From the IMG/VR virus record IMGVR_UViG_3300045109_000002, positions 1-55,239 of that record: a stretch of 55,239 bases of DNA; one strand, written 5' to 3'. The number at the start of each line of letters is the position of its first letter. The first letter of the stretch is position 1. Both the position numbers and the translations under genes were made by a program. The notes below the pieces were generated by a model. The model was not told the origin of the DNA. It worked only from the letters and a program-made list of their open reading frames with translations, and made no database searches. The stretch is from a virus. Below, in pieces: positions 8,715 to 17,499 of this stretch.

Positions 8715-9344
8715 TTATGCGGTGGCTTGGCCGGGAGTCAGACCCCAGTTGAAAAGGTCACCGGCGCCGGAGCTGTCGGCAGGGGTGGTTGTGGGGAAGA
8801 AGATGTTGTCGAGTCCGGGAAGGGTGCCGGTGCCGGGAGAGCCTTCGCGGTTGGGGTTCTGGAAGCCACGAATGAGCATGGCGAACAGGGGGTTCATGTT
8901 TGCCTGGCCGGGCATGGGTGGCGGCTGGCCATGGATGGATTGCCACAGTTGGCTGGCTTGCTGCATGTTTTGCTGGTTGTAAGGAGCCAGCGCTTGGGCC
9001 ATCACTGAGGCCATGATGTTGGGGGATTCCGCGAGACCTTGGGAGCCGAGGTTGCCCTGGACTTGGTTCGACACGGCGGCGACAAGGTTCTGGTCGAGCG
9101 GCTGGGTCATGCGGGTGATTTCGTTTTGCGCGAGTTGCGGGTTCTTCTGGTACTTGAGCTGCTGGTTGATGTAATCGTTCTGCTTGCGCTGTCCGAGCCA
9201 GTTGGTGATGAATTGGTCCCCCAGGCCAGCGACGCCCAGGACCTTGCCGATGTTGCCCCAGTTGGCGCCGCCCGAGAAACCTCCTGCGGGACTGTTGGTC
9301 AGGTAGCCGCCGATGTTGGAAATCAGGTTGGTGATGGCTTCCAT
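8715..9344 (-). CDS. Virion structural protein, probably internal
   Basis: 209 residues, low in charged residues and rich in Gln/Asn/Gly. It begins MEAITNLISNIGGYL and includes helical QKNDYINQQLKYQKNPQLAQNEI. Its ATG overlaps the previous stop (TAATG), so translation is probably coupled to the 166-residue gene. The Gln-rich helices resemble small internal virion proteins, but no family is recognised; assignment is by operon position. Confidence 0.6.
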   Translation of the reverse strand: MEAITNLISNIGGYLTNSPAGGFSGGANWGNIGKVLGVAGLGDQFITNWLGQRKQNDYINQQLKYQKNPQLAQNEITRMTQPLDQNLVAAVSNQVQGNLGSQGLAESPNIMASVMAQALAPYNQQNMQQASQLWQSIHGQPPPMPGQANMNPLFAMLIRGFQNPNREGSPGTGTLPGLDNIFFPTTTPADSSGAGDLFNWGLTPGQATA

Positions 9345-9844
9345 TATGCGTTCGCGCCTCCTTGCTGCAACTGCCCGAGCCAGTCGCTGATGTTGAACCC
9401 ACCCGAGCTGGGCGTGGCCAGCCCGGTGGTGTTGAGACCCCCCGACGAAGCGTTACCAAATGGTATACCTGAGCCGAAGCTGGGGGTGGTGCCAGGGCTG
9501 GAGGGACCGGTGGTACTGGTAGTACCGAAACTGCCTCCCCACTGCTGAGCGCTTTGTTGGCCGACGACACCAGGGTTGCCAGCGTTGGAGCCGTATTGGG
9601 ATTGTATCAGTTGCGAGAGGTAATCGGGGGCCACGCTGCCGCTGGTTTGGGTTTGCACGTCGCCCTTGGCTTGGCGGACGGCGTTGGCGAGTTGCGCTGG
9701 GTTGAGCTGGTTGGACTGGCGAAGTTGCTCGGGGGTCGGAGGCTTTGGGGAGCCGGGCTTGCTCACCTGAGAGTAAGCGAACTCACCGGCACTCGCTAGA
9801 GCGCTGATGATGGCGATGATAGCTGTAGCGCCCAGGTCAGGCAT
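9344..9844 (-). CDS. Virion-associated protein with N-terminal membrane segment
   Basis: 166 residues. The N-terminus LGATAIIAIISALASAGEFAYSQV is hydrophobic and could be a membrane-inserting helix. The remainder is a Ser/Thr/Gly/Gln-rich, low-complexity tail ending SDWLGQLQQGGANA. Short proteins with one hydrophobic helix in this position of podovirus operons often take part in DNA ejection. The gene overlaps both neighbours by a few bases. Function inferred from context. Confidence 0.55.
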   Translation of the reverse strand: MPDLGATAIIAIISALASAGEFAYSQVSKPGSPKPPTPEQLRQSNQLNPAQLANAVRQAKGDVQTQTSGSVAPDYLSQLIQSQYGSNAGNPGVVGQQSAQQWGGSFGTTSTTGPSSPGTTPSFGSGIPFGNASSGGLNTTGLATPSSGGFNISDWLGQLQQGGANA

Positions 9845-10238
9845 GAGCTGGCTCCAACACTCCGGGGTTGACGCCGTAGAACATCACGGTGGGTTCGAGT
9901 ATCTGAGTGCCGCCGATGCGGCGCACCATCTTGATGAAGCGGCGTTCCTTCTCTCTCATGGGGCCTAGCAGGATGATGTAACCTTTGTAGCCGCGCGCGT
10001 TGCAGTCTTCAAACATGGTGCGCAAGAGGCGGCGCAGGGTATAAGGAGGCGCGGACTCGTGGATGACTAGGCGGAATAGAATCACCACCCCGTGGCAAGG
10101 GCAGCAGACCAAGGTGCCAACAATCACGCCGTCCATGACGGCATGCCAGCACCAGTTCTCGTCCATGGGCATGCTCTCGAAGCCAGTCACGACCACTGAA
10201 GCCAAGCGCTCGCCCGGTAGTTGGTTGCGGACGATCAT
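9837..10238 (-). CDS. GNAT-like acetyltransferase-fold protein
   Basis: 133 residues from ATG 10238, which overlaps the nozzle gene stop as ATGA; an upstream in-frame extension is rejected because it reads through the nozzle gene. The pattern of a strand (GVIVGTLVCCPC), a second strand (GVVILFRLVIHES), a helix after it (YTLRRLLRTMFEDCNARG), a strand (YKGYIILLG) and a final helix (RRFIKMVRRIGG) matches the core of N-acetyltransferase folds. The usual pyrophosphate loop Q/RxxGxG/A is not evident, so it may be a structural derivative. It sits between nozzle and internal virion genes. Confidence 0.5.
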   Translation of the reverse strand: MIVRNQLPGERLASVVVTGFESMPMDENWCWHAVMDGVIVGTLVCCPCHGVVILFRLVIHESAPPYTLRRLLRTMFEDCNARGYKGYIILLGPMREKERRFIKMVRRIGGTQILEPTVMFYGVNPGVLEPAHA

Positions 10239-12862
10239 GAGATGCGCACCAGAGAACCGGCGGGTCGCGGCGTGACGTGCCAATCGATGCTGTCGAACTG
10301 CACATATGGGGCGAAGCTGAACCCTCCCGGTGCGATGGCCACATGCGTGCCGGTGAAGTTGATGTAGGCGTCTAGGCCGACTTGGTTCACGTCCACAACA
10401 TACTCGAAGGAGGTGTCGGAGGTCGAGGGTAATGTTTGCAGAATGAGCTGCAAAGGGGGCGCTTTCAGGGAAGGGTCGATCTTGTTCACCACCACGTCGC
10501 AGCCCACAGCGATGGGAGCCATGGCACTGGCGCCGATGACGCCCTTGATGATAGCGCGCCTGATGTACAGGCGGTCGGTAGGGTTCTCCTGGATGGCCGA
10601 ATTGGTGCGCCAGCCGAAGGGGATGTTGGCGCCGAGGGTAACTACGCCCGAGGGAGCGGTCCAAGCGTCGAAACCTTGGTCGTCACCGGCTTGCCAGCGC
10701 GAAACCATGCCGTTGGACATGCCTCCCCAGATGGTGACGGGGATGGTGCCTGGGGAGTAAATTTGCTTGAGAACGCTGATGCCTTGGGTGGGCAGGTCGG
10801 TGATGGACCAGGCCTTGAGGACCAGGTCGAAACAGAGGATGCGTGTCAGGCGTCCGTCGCTGCCCTGGCCAAGCACTGGTATGGCCATGCAGTACATGGG
10901 AGGATTGGCGGTCATGTCGCCCTTTGCGAAGTAGGCGAATGACAGGTCCATTGGGGAGATGTCGCTCAAGCCGCCGAACAGGTAAGGGCGGATTTCCTCG
11001 CTGATGATGCGGTCGCGGACGCCGTCGAAGACGGCGACACCCAAGTGCGTCAGGCGGATGATGCCGAAGCCAGGGACGAACTTTATCGTCCGTGGCGCAA
11101 TGCAGCCAAGTTCGGTCTGGGCGCGTTGGATGGTGAAGTTGGACGAACCGAAGACGCCGGTTACTTGGTAGGTTGAGAACTCTTTGAATAACACGAGTGA
11201 GCCTTGCGGCGGGATGCCTGACTCCGCAATGGTGAAGGTGGCCATACCCATGCCTTGTTGGCCGTCGTCCTTGCCTACGAAGGCGGTGTTGACGGGGTTC
11301 CACGAGTTCGGGTTGTTAACGTCGGACATTTTCAGGCACGAAGGGCCGTCGAGGAGGTCGGTCGTCGTTGTGGGTTGCGTGTTCCACAGCCACAGCGAAC
11401 CGGCATGGACGATGGCATGAGCGGCACCACGAGGGGCGGGCGTGCTGGTGCTACCTGCTTCCTGCCAAGTGATGGTGCCTGGCGTGGACTCAGAGACGAC
11501 AGCACCAGCGGCAGTTGGAAAAGTAGGTTGGACAGTACCAGTATTGCCCCCTTGGATGGCTTTGTAGAGATGCCCATTGGGGGCGGTGGGCACAATGATG
11601 CTACCTGCGATGAGCGCAGTAGAAGCAACCCAGGTCGGAAAGGAAGAGGTGAAACCGTTCGTCAGGGCCGACGCGGTAGCGTTGTCCCACTGTTGAGGCG
11701 GGTAACCATTGCCAAGCGCGAGAATCATTTTCTTGACGAAAGGGACGAGCAAGGGGGTGGGGCTGGTGGTCCCGACGAACCCTCCGGCAGAAGCGCCTCC
11801 ACCGATGGTGCCGCCACCGCCGACACCGCCCCCACCCGAGCCGCTGCCACCGGAGCCACCACCGGTGCCATCTTCGCGAGGGACAGGGTCGGCAGGAAAG
11901 GAAGCTAGAACGCTGCCGGGGCGAGTGTAGCTGCCGCTGTTGGTGATTTTTAGCAGGGCTATCGTCTGCGTGGTGTTGGTGCTAGGTGGAGTGGCGATGA
12001 CGGTTATCGTGCCACCGCCCCCACTGCGCCTGCTCACTATCGGGAGGGTTGAGATGGGTACGCAGTTGATTTGACTGAGCAGTCCGTTGAAACCTATGGA
12101 CACGCTTTGCACTGTGAAGTTGTTATTGAAAAAGGCAGGCAAGCAACCCGTTACAGTTAAGCTGGCACCTGCTGGGGCGCTGACGGCCGTCGTCGCGGTA
12201 AAGGTGTAGTACCCATTGCCGTTTCCGTCGTTGAAATTGAAAGCGCCGTTTGGAGCTGGTGCGATGGTGTAGGAGGTGCCGGAAGGCGCTGCGCTGCCGT
12301 TGTCGGTATAGGCGTTTGTAGGTGCAGGCAGACCTGTCCCGGCAAGCAGCACCTCGGTACCGGTGGTTGTGCTGCGGTAAACGTTGTAGCCTCCGACCGC
12401 GAGAGGGACGGAGGTCCACGTTAGGTTGATGAGGTGGTTCACTGCAATGGTTACGCTGGCTTCGGTGGAGGCGGTGGTCTCGCCGCCTGCGCCGTCGAGG
12501 GCTGTTACTTTGTAGAAATAGGTGCCTGCTGCGAGGGTGCCACCAGCACCACCATCGACGGCAGCGAGGCCGGTCGGCACGGCGAGCTTGGTCGTCAAGT
12601 CTTTTTGCAGGGCTAGGTAATATTTGACCGTGTTAGAAAACTGGTACAGGTTGATGTCTTCAAAGTTGCCTTGGCCGGTAGTGGGACCGGCACCGTTGAG
12701 AGTGGCGAACCCCAAGTTGCCATCGATCACCCGGAGCGAACCACGGATGAAGTAGGTCATGTTGCTGATGCGCGCGAGGGAGCCTTTGGGCTGGGCGGTG
12801 TCCGCCACCGACACGTTGAGACCTTTGAAGAGTGCTTTCTGGTTGAGCACTTTTACTGTCAT
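10235..12862 (-). CDS. Tail nozzle / DNA-stabilisation protein with beta-propeller features
   Basis: 875 residues from ATG 12862, whose A is shared with the HNH gene stop (TGATG). The opening (KALFKGLNVSVADTAQPKG, then SLARISNMTYFIRGSLRVIDG) resembles the first strands of P22 gp10 / T7 gp12-type tail hub proteins. Residues 90-180 contain a fibronectin III-like insertion (VPTGLAAVDGG, then YFYKVTALDGAGGETTAS and YNVYRST). A Gly-rich linker of about 30 residues lies near the middle. Later blades include GSLVLFKEFSTYQVTGV and RTIKFVPGFGIIRLTHLGVA. It likely closes the tail under the adaptor ring and holds packaged DNA. Confidence 0.75.
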   Translation of the reverse strand: MTVKVLNQKALFKGLNVSVADTAQPKGSLARISNMTYFIRGSLRVIDGNLGFATLNGAGPTTGQGNFEDINLYQFSNTVKYYLALQKDLTTKLAVPTGLAAVDGGAGGTLAAGTYFYKVTALDGAGGETTASTEASVTIAVNHLINLTWTSVPLAVGGYNVYRSTTTGTEVLLAGTGLPAPTNAYTDNGSAAPSGTSYTIAPAPNGAFNFNDGNGNGYYTFTATTAVSAPAGASLTVTGCLPAFFNNNFTVQSVSIGFNGLLSQINCVPISTLPIVSRRSGGGGTITVIATPPSTNTTQTIALLKITNSGSYTRPGSVLASFPADPVPREDGTGGGSGGSGSGGGGVGGGGTIGGGASAGGFVGTTSPTPLLVPFVKKMILALGNGYPPQQWDNATASALTNGFTSSFPTWVASTALIAGSIIVPTAPNGHLYKAIQGGNTGTVQPTFPTAAGAVVSESTPGTITWQEAGSTSTPAPRGAAHAIVHAGSLWLWNTQPTTTTDLLDGPSCLKMSDVNNPNSWNPVNTAFVGKDDGQQGMGMATFTIAESGIPPQGSLVLFKEFSTYQVTGVFGSSNFTIQRAQTELGCIAPRTIKFVPGFGIIRLTHLGVAVFDGVRDRIISEEIRPYLFGGLSDISPMDLSFAYFAKGDMTANPPMYCMAIPVLGQGSDGRLTRILCFDLVLKAWSITDLPTQGISVLKQIYSPGTIPVTIWGGMSNGMVSRWQAGDDQGFDAWTAPSGVVTLGANIPFGWRTNSAIQENPTDRLYIRRAIIKGVIGASAMAPIAVGCDVVVNKIDPSLKAPPLQLILQTLPSTSDTSFEYVVDVNQVGLDAYINFTGTHVAIAPGGFSFAPYVQFDSIDWHVTPRPAGSLVRIS

Positions 12863-13398
12863 CAGGCAACCCATTCCAAGCGCTGCAACTGGTGCGGACA
12901 ATAACCCATACGGAACTTCGCCCAGTCGCAATTCTTACAAAGTAGTTGATACTTATCCTTCGGGAATCCCTCGTGCTTCACAATGCTTAACCAGTGGCCA
13001 TTGTTGATTTCCCGCCTGTGCTGAGTTCCTCCACCTTTTACATGGTCCAAAACCAAGAACACTTCTTCAATCTCACCACAACAAACACATTTTCGGCCAT
13101 ACGCGGACAGGACTTCTTCTCGCAACCTACGCTGTTTCTCCTTGCCACGCTTGCGGTCGTTCTCGCGCACTTCTTCAACGTTCTCCTGTCTCCACTGCCG
13201 AGCACGAGAGTTGTTACAAGTGCGGCAAATGCGTTCAGGACCTGTAGCACGCTGGCGCATGAGCACGTTGTCACCAACGAGTTCATGGCCGAACTCGCAA
13301 TGAGCTTTGCCGGTGTGCTGATTGCCAAAACCTTCTACAAACTGTCCCTTGTCGTTGCGCATGGTAGATAGCATACCGGCATCCATTATGGGCGTCAA
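12862..13398 (-). CDS. HNH homing endonuclease (free-standing)
   Basis: 178 residues. The N-terminal zinc knuckle (HCEFGHEL, then ICRTCNNSRARQW) resembles those accompanying phage HNH enzymes. The catalytic module has CVCCG, then FLVLDHVKGGGTQHRR, and LLCKNCDWAKFRMGYCPH, giving two Cys pairs around a DH motif. The gene is fitted between adaptor and nozzle with a 4-base overlap at its start (ATGA) and a TGATG junction at its end. It is a paralogue of the gene at 19426..19872. An earlier ATG may be less used than MRNDKGQF, 12 codons downstream. Confidence 0.85.
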   Translation of the reverse strand: MTPIMDAGMLSTMRNDKGQFVEGFGNQHTGKAHCEFGHELVGDNVLMRQRATGPERICRTCNNSRARQWRQENVEEVRENDRKRGKEKQRRLREEVLSAYGRKCVCCGEIEEVFLVLDHVKGGGTQHRREINNGHWLSIVKHEGFPKDKYQLLCKNCDWAKFRMGYCPHQLQRLEWVA

Positions 13399-14666
13399 GG
13401 CAAAACTGTTCCACCAAATGGGTGAGGATTCGCAATCGAGAAGGAGTCATCGCGCAATTGCACCTGGCGCGGACCAGCAAGCTGACGGTTAGTCCTGGCC
13501 CAGCCGGTGATTTGTTCGTCGAAGGCTTTCTTCAAGCGGGCCGCTTCGGTGAAGTCCTGTTCGGCCTGCTTGGCCTTGCTGAGCATGAAGTTGACGAGGA
13601 GGTCGTCCCATCCAGCGGGTACTGGTATGACGGTAGCGCTCTGGCCCGGTACATAGGGAGTGGTGAAGATGCGCTTGCCGTTCATGAACAGGTTGAGTTC
13701 TTTGACGGGGACGCCACTGGCGGCAGCGCTGATGGCTACACCGCCCGAAAGGGCGCGGACGCATCCGGCCAGGGAGGTGCCGCTGGCCAAGGATGAGTAG
13801 CTGACGACTTCGGTCAAGGTCGAAGGGGAGACTGGTCCGAGTTGTGCGAATCCAAAGGGCAGGACGAAACCGGCCGTGGAGGTCACGTTGATGGAGGTGT
13901 CGGTGGTGGTGAAACTGGCTGTGGTGGTAGTGGACACGGCGGTGCGCGCTGGCTGGGGCCAGACTTCGAGGATGACACGGTTGTCGCGGACAGAACAAGC
14001 CACTGCGCCGAGGATGCTGGAGGTGACGGCACTCCGGCGGAACATGGTGGAACGTCCGATTTCCGATACCGGGTAACCGTCATACCAGACATCGGCGAAG
14101 GCTTGCCATTCACCGGGCATGACGTAGAGAGGCTGGCCTTGGACGGTACCCACGCCGGTGTAGTCCATGATGCCACCAGCGATGCGGGAGCATTCGGTGA
14201 GACCTTGTGAGAGCCACCTGAATAGCGAGCCTGCGCTGAAGGCGCCACCATCGGTGTCGGGCAGGTAGGCGCTGCTGTGGATGGGTGGCGTGCCGTAAGC
14301 GAGTGTGGCCACCGGCCCGAGGATGGTGAAAGTTGCGGAGGTGCTCTCGAAGTAGAATTGTTCGGCTCCGGCCGCGCCACCGACGCTAGTGATGTAAACA
14401 CGATATTTGATGACGTTGGGGGATACTGGCAAGGTAACGGCAACTTGGATGGACTGGTTGGCGCCGACAGTGAGCGCGCTCGATTCCGCCGAGGGGCTGG
14501 ATTCTCCCCATGGTGTGAAGGCTGTCACTACCAAGAAGTAGGTGCCAAGAGCGAGAAAGTTACCGGCTGGGCTGACCACCGTGGGCGTGATGGTGGGTGC
14601 GCCGACAGCTTGGGGCACATCGGTGATTAATTCGCGGACCATCATCACGACATCCCCTACTAGCAT
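13395..14666 (-). CDS. Head-to-tail adaptor (connector) protein
   Basis: About 423 residues from ATG 14666 (SD ACGAGGTG); a second pair of ATGs at 14645 is also possible. The start (MVRELITDVPQAVGAP) and the later block LFRWLSQGLTECSRIAGGIMDYTG followed by LYVMPGEWQAFADVWYDGYP follow the pattern of podovirus adaptor proteins that sit beneath the portal. A fibronectin-like domain is inserted near residues 30-110 (GTYFLVVTAFTPWGESSPS). A C-terminal helix (LSKAKQAEQDFTEAARLKKAF) fits the helical part of adaptors. Role inferred from motifs and gene order. Confidence 0.7.
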   Translation of the reverse strand: MLVGDVVMMVRELITDVPQAVGAPTITPTVVSPAGNFLALGTYFLVVTAFTPWGESSPSAESSALTVGANQSIQVAVTLPVSPNVIKYRVYITSVGGAAGAEQFYFESTSATFTILGPVATLAYGTPPIHSSAYLPDTDGGAFSAGSLFRWLSQGLTECSRIAGGIMDYTGVGTVQGQPLYVMPGEWQAFADVWYDGYPVSEIGRSTMFRRSAVTSSILGAVACSVRDNRVILEVWPQPARTAVSTTTTASFTTTDTSINVTSTAGFVLPFGFAQLGPVSPSTLTEVVSYSSLASGTSLAGCVRALSGGVAISAAASGVPVKELNLFMNGKRIFTTPYVPGQSATVIPVPAGWDDLLVNFMLSKAKQAEQDFTEAARLKKAFDEQITGWARTNRQLAGPRQVQLRDDSFSIANPHPFGGTVLP

Positions 14667-14684
14667 GAGCACCTCGTGTGCTAA

Positions 14685-14726
14685 CAAAAAGTGGCGGAGC
14701 AGGGTGTTTGCCCCGACCCGCCACTC
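14685..14726 (-). terminator. Rho-independent terminator within the structural operon
   Basis: On the minus strand the sequence folds as a 7-bp perfect stem (GTGGCGG with CCGCCAC), with an inner GGGG/CCC pairing, followed at once by TTTTTG. It lies between the decoration-type gene and the adaptor gene, so it would reduce transcription downstream of the capsid block and keep capsid products in excess. Confidence 0.75.
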
Positions 14727-14806
14727 AGGAGGAACAACAGCAGGGCCGCCACCCCGCTGCGCCTATCCGCTGCTGTATCAGGGCAACGGAAATTTTTACT
14801 TCAAAG

Positions 14807-15220
14807 TTACGGCCCGGCGACCAGTTCGAGGTCCTGCGAAGCTGTAAGGGTGCCGACGCTCAAGGTCACAATGACGTTGACCTGCGTGAAGGAGATGTCC
14901 ACCCCTGAGTCGATGTAGTAATCGAGGCCGCTGTTAGCTGCGTTGGCGATGGTGAAGGCCGGTGCGTTGAAGATGCAGTAGGTGTTGGTGCCGTCGCTGA
15001 CCGTCACTACGACAGCGGCCGCTGTGGTGGCGCTGCCACCGTTGTAGATTTTTACCCGCACGAGCGCCTTGGTCATGCCTTGCGACAGACCTTTGGTATT
15101 GGCGGTGGTGAACGAGGTGGTCGTCGAGGCAGCGGCAAGGGCGGTACCGTTAATCACGCCATAGATGGATGGCTGACCGTAGCCGGGGTAGAGTGTTTGG
15201 TACGTGTTTACGATTGCCAA
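14807..15220 (-). CDS. Probable head decoration / minor capsid protein
   Basis: 137 residues, almost entirely Ala/Thr/Ser/Val/Gly-rich beta-type sequence (LAAASTTTSFTTANTKGLSQ, then TTAAAVVVTVSDGTNTYCIF). The gene follows the capsid gene, separated only by the LAGLIDADG gene, and precedes a terminator, the usual place for a decoration or cement protein made in large amounts. No domain is recognised. Start ATG 15220 is preceded by AAGGAGCC. Confidence 0.65.
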   Translation of the reverse strand: MAIVNTYQTLYPGYGQPSIYGVINGTALAAASTTTSFTTANTKGLSQGMTKALVRVKIYNGGSATTAAAVVVTVSDGTNTYCIFNAPAFTIANAANSGLDYYIDSGVDISFTQVNVIVTLSVGTLTASQDLELVAGP

Positions 15221-15231
15221 AGGGTGGCTCC

Positions 15232-15711
15232 TTACATCACGAGCGCTTCAGTTTGAGCCGAAGGAAGTCTGCGGCTACCACGAAGCGTCCGAAGTGAATT
15301 TACTTTATCCATAAGCTCAGCTCGCTTGGCTCTGAGTTCTGGAGAAATTTGATAGTCCCCACGATGCACAGTCGCCCTGAATTCCAGTGCAAGTTCAGCC
15401 TGGACGCGCTTGATGACCATGTAAGGCAGACAAGCGGCCAACAACTTTTCTGCTTTGACACTGGATACCTGCCAATGCCAACAGTCAGCCCAGTGAGGTT
15501 TACTAGGAGGGCGCCACTGTTTCGTGATTTTGCCTCCAGGGAAGTTGAGCATGAGCCACTGCATCAGTTCCTGACTTGTATTAGTGACGACAACTCGCAA
15601 GCTGTGGGACCTATGACGGCGTCGAGCACCACCGCCAATGTCGTTAAGCAAGATACAACCTTCACCGTCGATGTAGGCTGCGAGCTGCACGTATTGGAGT
15701 TCAGTCGGCAT
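15232..15711 (-). CDS. LAGLIDADG homing endonuclease, single motif
   Basis: 159 residues from ATG 15711, just after the capsid stop. The motif LAAYIDGEGCILL at residues 9-21 is a LAGLIDADG helix with its catalytic acid. The rest (LRVVVTNTSQELMQWL, then CWHWQVSSVKAEKLLAACLPYM, and a C-terminal RAEL helix) matches the family. One motif means it should act as a homodimer. No SD is seen, suggesting low or coupled expression. A frame-compatible start at 15777 would lie inside the capsid gene and is rejected. It is placed between capsid and decoration genes. Confidence 0.85.
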   Translation of the reverse strand: MPTELQYVQLAAYIDGEGCILLNDIGGGARRRHRSHSLRVVVTNTSQELMQWLMLNFPGGKITKQWRPPSKPHWADCWHWQVSSVKAEKLLAACLPYMVIKRVQAELALEFRATVHRGDYQISPELRAKRAELMDKVNSLRTLRGSRRLPSAQTEALVM

Positions 15712-15719
15712 GGTATCAA

Positions 15720-16697
15720 TTATGGCATACCTGTAATGCAGACCTGCATCCTGGGGGAGGTACAGGATATTTGCCACTGGAGATATATCTTGGTAACTAC
15801 TACTCTTTGGTTACTAGGCTGCATCCAAGGGTCGAGGGTGAAGTAATCGTTGCCGTTGAAGACCGGGAAGAGGTACTTGCTGTTCAGCAGGTAGCCACGG
15901 GTCGCAGGGCAGAAGGGGTCGGCAATCACGACGGCGTTGTTGTACACGAAGTGATAGCGGAATCCGGCCTGGAGCGCTTCGGTGTCTTGCTCCAGGTTCA
16001 CGAAACGGATGAGAGAGGTGAACTGGTTCTTGAAGCCTGCGAAGTCGGTGTTGGTGAGAACGAAGACATCGGGTTCGTCGTAGCCTAGGACGACAGTTTG
16101 GTAAGCAAGTTCGGCGTTGGCCGGGGTCAGGGTGCCACCAGCGGCGAAGTTGGCTGCGGGCTGCCATGCGGTGGTGACGGTACGGTCGATACCGGCGATC
16201 ACGTTGTTGGTCAGGCGGACCCACGAGTCAATGTCGTCCACGTCGATGGTGGTGTTCTGCGGGGCGGTGTGCCAGACGGCGCGGGCGAGCTTTTGGAGGA
16301 AGGATGCGCCCCCGATTTCCAGCTTGACTTCGACGAGGTCCAGACCAGCGCTGCCACCACGGCCGAGGATGATGTCGGTTACCGGGATGGAGACGTTCTG
16401 GTAGTAAGGGCGCCAGACTTGGTTGGCCGGGACTACCGAGTCGACGACGGTGGTGTTTAGCAACTGGTCGCCGTAGTAGGGGCCACCGGTGGTCTCTTCG
16501 GCGGTTACGAGCGGGAAGACCAGTTCCGCTCCGTAGCGGATGTCCTTACCGTTGCGCATGAGCGCCCAGAAGACCGGCGAGGGCTTGAAGACGATGTCGC
16601 CGATTTCGCCGTGGATATATTTTTGCGCAATGGCATCAAGGGTGTTGATGAGCTGCGCTGTAGGTTGCTGTACGCCAGTTCCGACTATGCCTGCCAT
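15720..16697 (-). CDS. Major capsid protein
   Basis: 325 residues. Features include an N-terminal helix (AQLINTLDAIAQKYIHGEI), the extended segment VFPLVTAEETTGGPYYGDQL, and a C-terminal part YNNAVVIADPFCPATRGYLLN with NGNDYFTLDPWMQPSNQRVVV, typical of HK97-fold major capsid proteins of podo- and siphoviruses. The gene immediately follows the scaffold gene, as expected. Length (325) is within the usual range. Start ATG 16697 has GGAGC upstream. Confidence 0.85.
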   Translation of the reverse strand: MAGIVGTGVQQPTAQLINTLDAIAQKYIHGEIGDIVFKPSPVFWALMRNGKDIRYGAELVFPLVTAEETTGGPYYGDQLLNTTVVDSVVPANQVWRPYYQNVSIPVTDIILGRGGSAGLDLVEVKLEIGGASFLQKLARAVWHTAPQNTTIDVDDIDSWVRLTNNVIAGIDRTVTTAWQPAANFAAGGTLTPANAELAYQTVVLGYDEPDVFVLTNTDFAGFKNQFTSLIRFVNLEQDTEALQAGFRYHFVYNNAVVIADPFCPATRGYLLNSKYLFPVFNGNDYFTLDPWMQPSNQRVVVTKIYLQWQISCTSPRMQVCITGMP

Positions 16698-16713
16698 ATG
16701 TGCTCCTCAATAG

Positions 16714-17499
16714 TTACTGCTCTACTCCTCCAGCAGCGATGCGCTGAATCTCGGGGTCCTGCATGGCCTTGTACAGGAGTTCTTTCATCGACTTGGGCTT
16801 GTCCTTAGGGTCGATAGGCGCCCTACGGGCGTCGGGCGCTAGGGCGCCAGGACGGGCAGCGCCTGCTGCTCGCGCGGCACGTTCGCCTTCTTTGCGGCCT
16901 TCTTCGCGGGCTTTCTTTTCGATGGCCGCTTGACGGTCGTTTTCCGTCAGCATGCGGGCCGCCTTGACGGGGTCGGGCAGGCCCCACTTGTCGGTAATTT
17001 TTTGTTCGCTGGCGTAGCGGACGAGGTCTTCAAGTTTCTTGTCTTTGGGGCGCGAGAGGTCGTCGAGTGCATCGTAGCCGCGTTGCCAGACGTAGTCGGT
17101 GACGAAACTGAAGCCGGAAGCGATGGCCGCTTCGAGTTGCTTGGACTTGGTCTCGAAGTTTTTGGTCGCAGTGTCGTAGGCGTCCAGCTTCTTCTTGAGG
17201 GCCTTCATGACCGGGTCGTTCCAGTCGATTTCACCTTCGGCGTCAATCGGTGGCTTGCCGTCCACGCCCTTGTCTTTTACCGACTCGTATAGGGCGAGTG
17301 CGTCGGCGCCGAGCTTTTGAGCTTTCTGGAATTCGGCTTCGGCCTCTTCTTGCCTGCGCTTTGCGGCGGCAGTGGTTTCACTGCCCTGCTTGTGGAAGGC
17401 ACGCAGGTCCGCTACTGACACCTCGTCGTCGCCGATTTTGAACTTCATGTCGTCAGTGTATTTTGCATTCGCTACGAGGTCGCTTAGAGAGATTGGCAT
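16714..17499 (-). CDS. Capsid scaffolding protein
   Basis: 261 residues, highly charged (Lys/Glu/Asp/Ala) and predicted almost wholly helical: EVSVADLRAFHKQGSETTA, a long Glu/Ala/Lys helix at residues 40-70, AIEKKAREEGRKEGERAARA and a basic C-terminus with DPKDKPKSMKELLYKAM. The position directly upstream of the capsid gene is that of the scaffold, which directs procapsid assembly through a basic C-terminal helix. Its start overlaps the preceding gene by one base. Confidence 0.8.
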   Translation of the reverse strand: MPISLSDLVANAKYTDDMKFKIGDDEVSVADLRAFHKQGSETTAAAKRRQEEAEAEFQKAQKLGADALALYESVKDKGVDGKPPIDAEGEIDWNDPVMKALKKKLDAYDTATKNFETKSKQLEAAIASGFSFVTDYVWQRGYDALDDLSRPKDKKLEDLVRYASEQKITDKWGLPDPVKAARMLTENDRQAAIEKKAREEGRKEGERAARAAGAARPGALAPDARRAPIDPKDKPKSMKELLYKAMQDPEIQRIAAGGVEQ

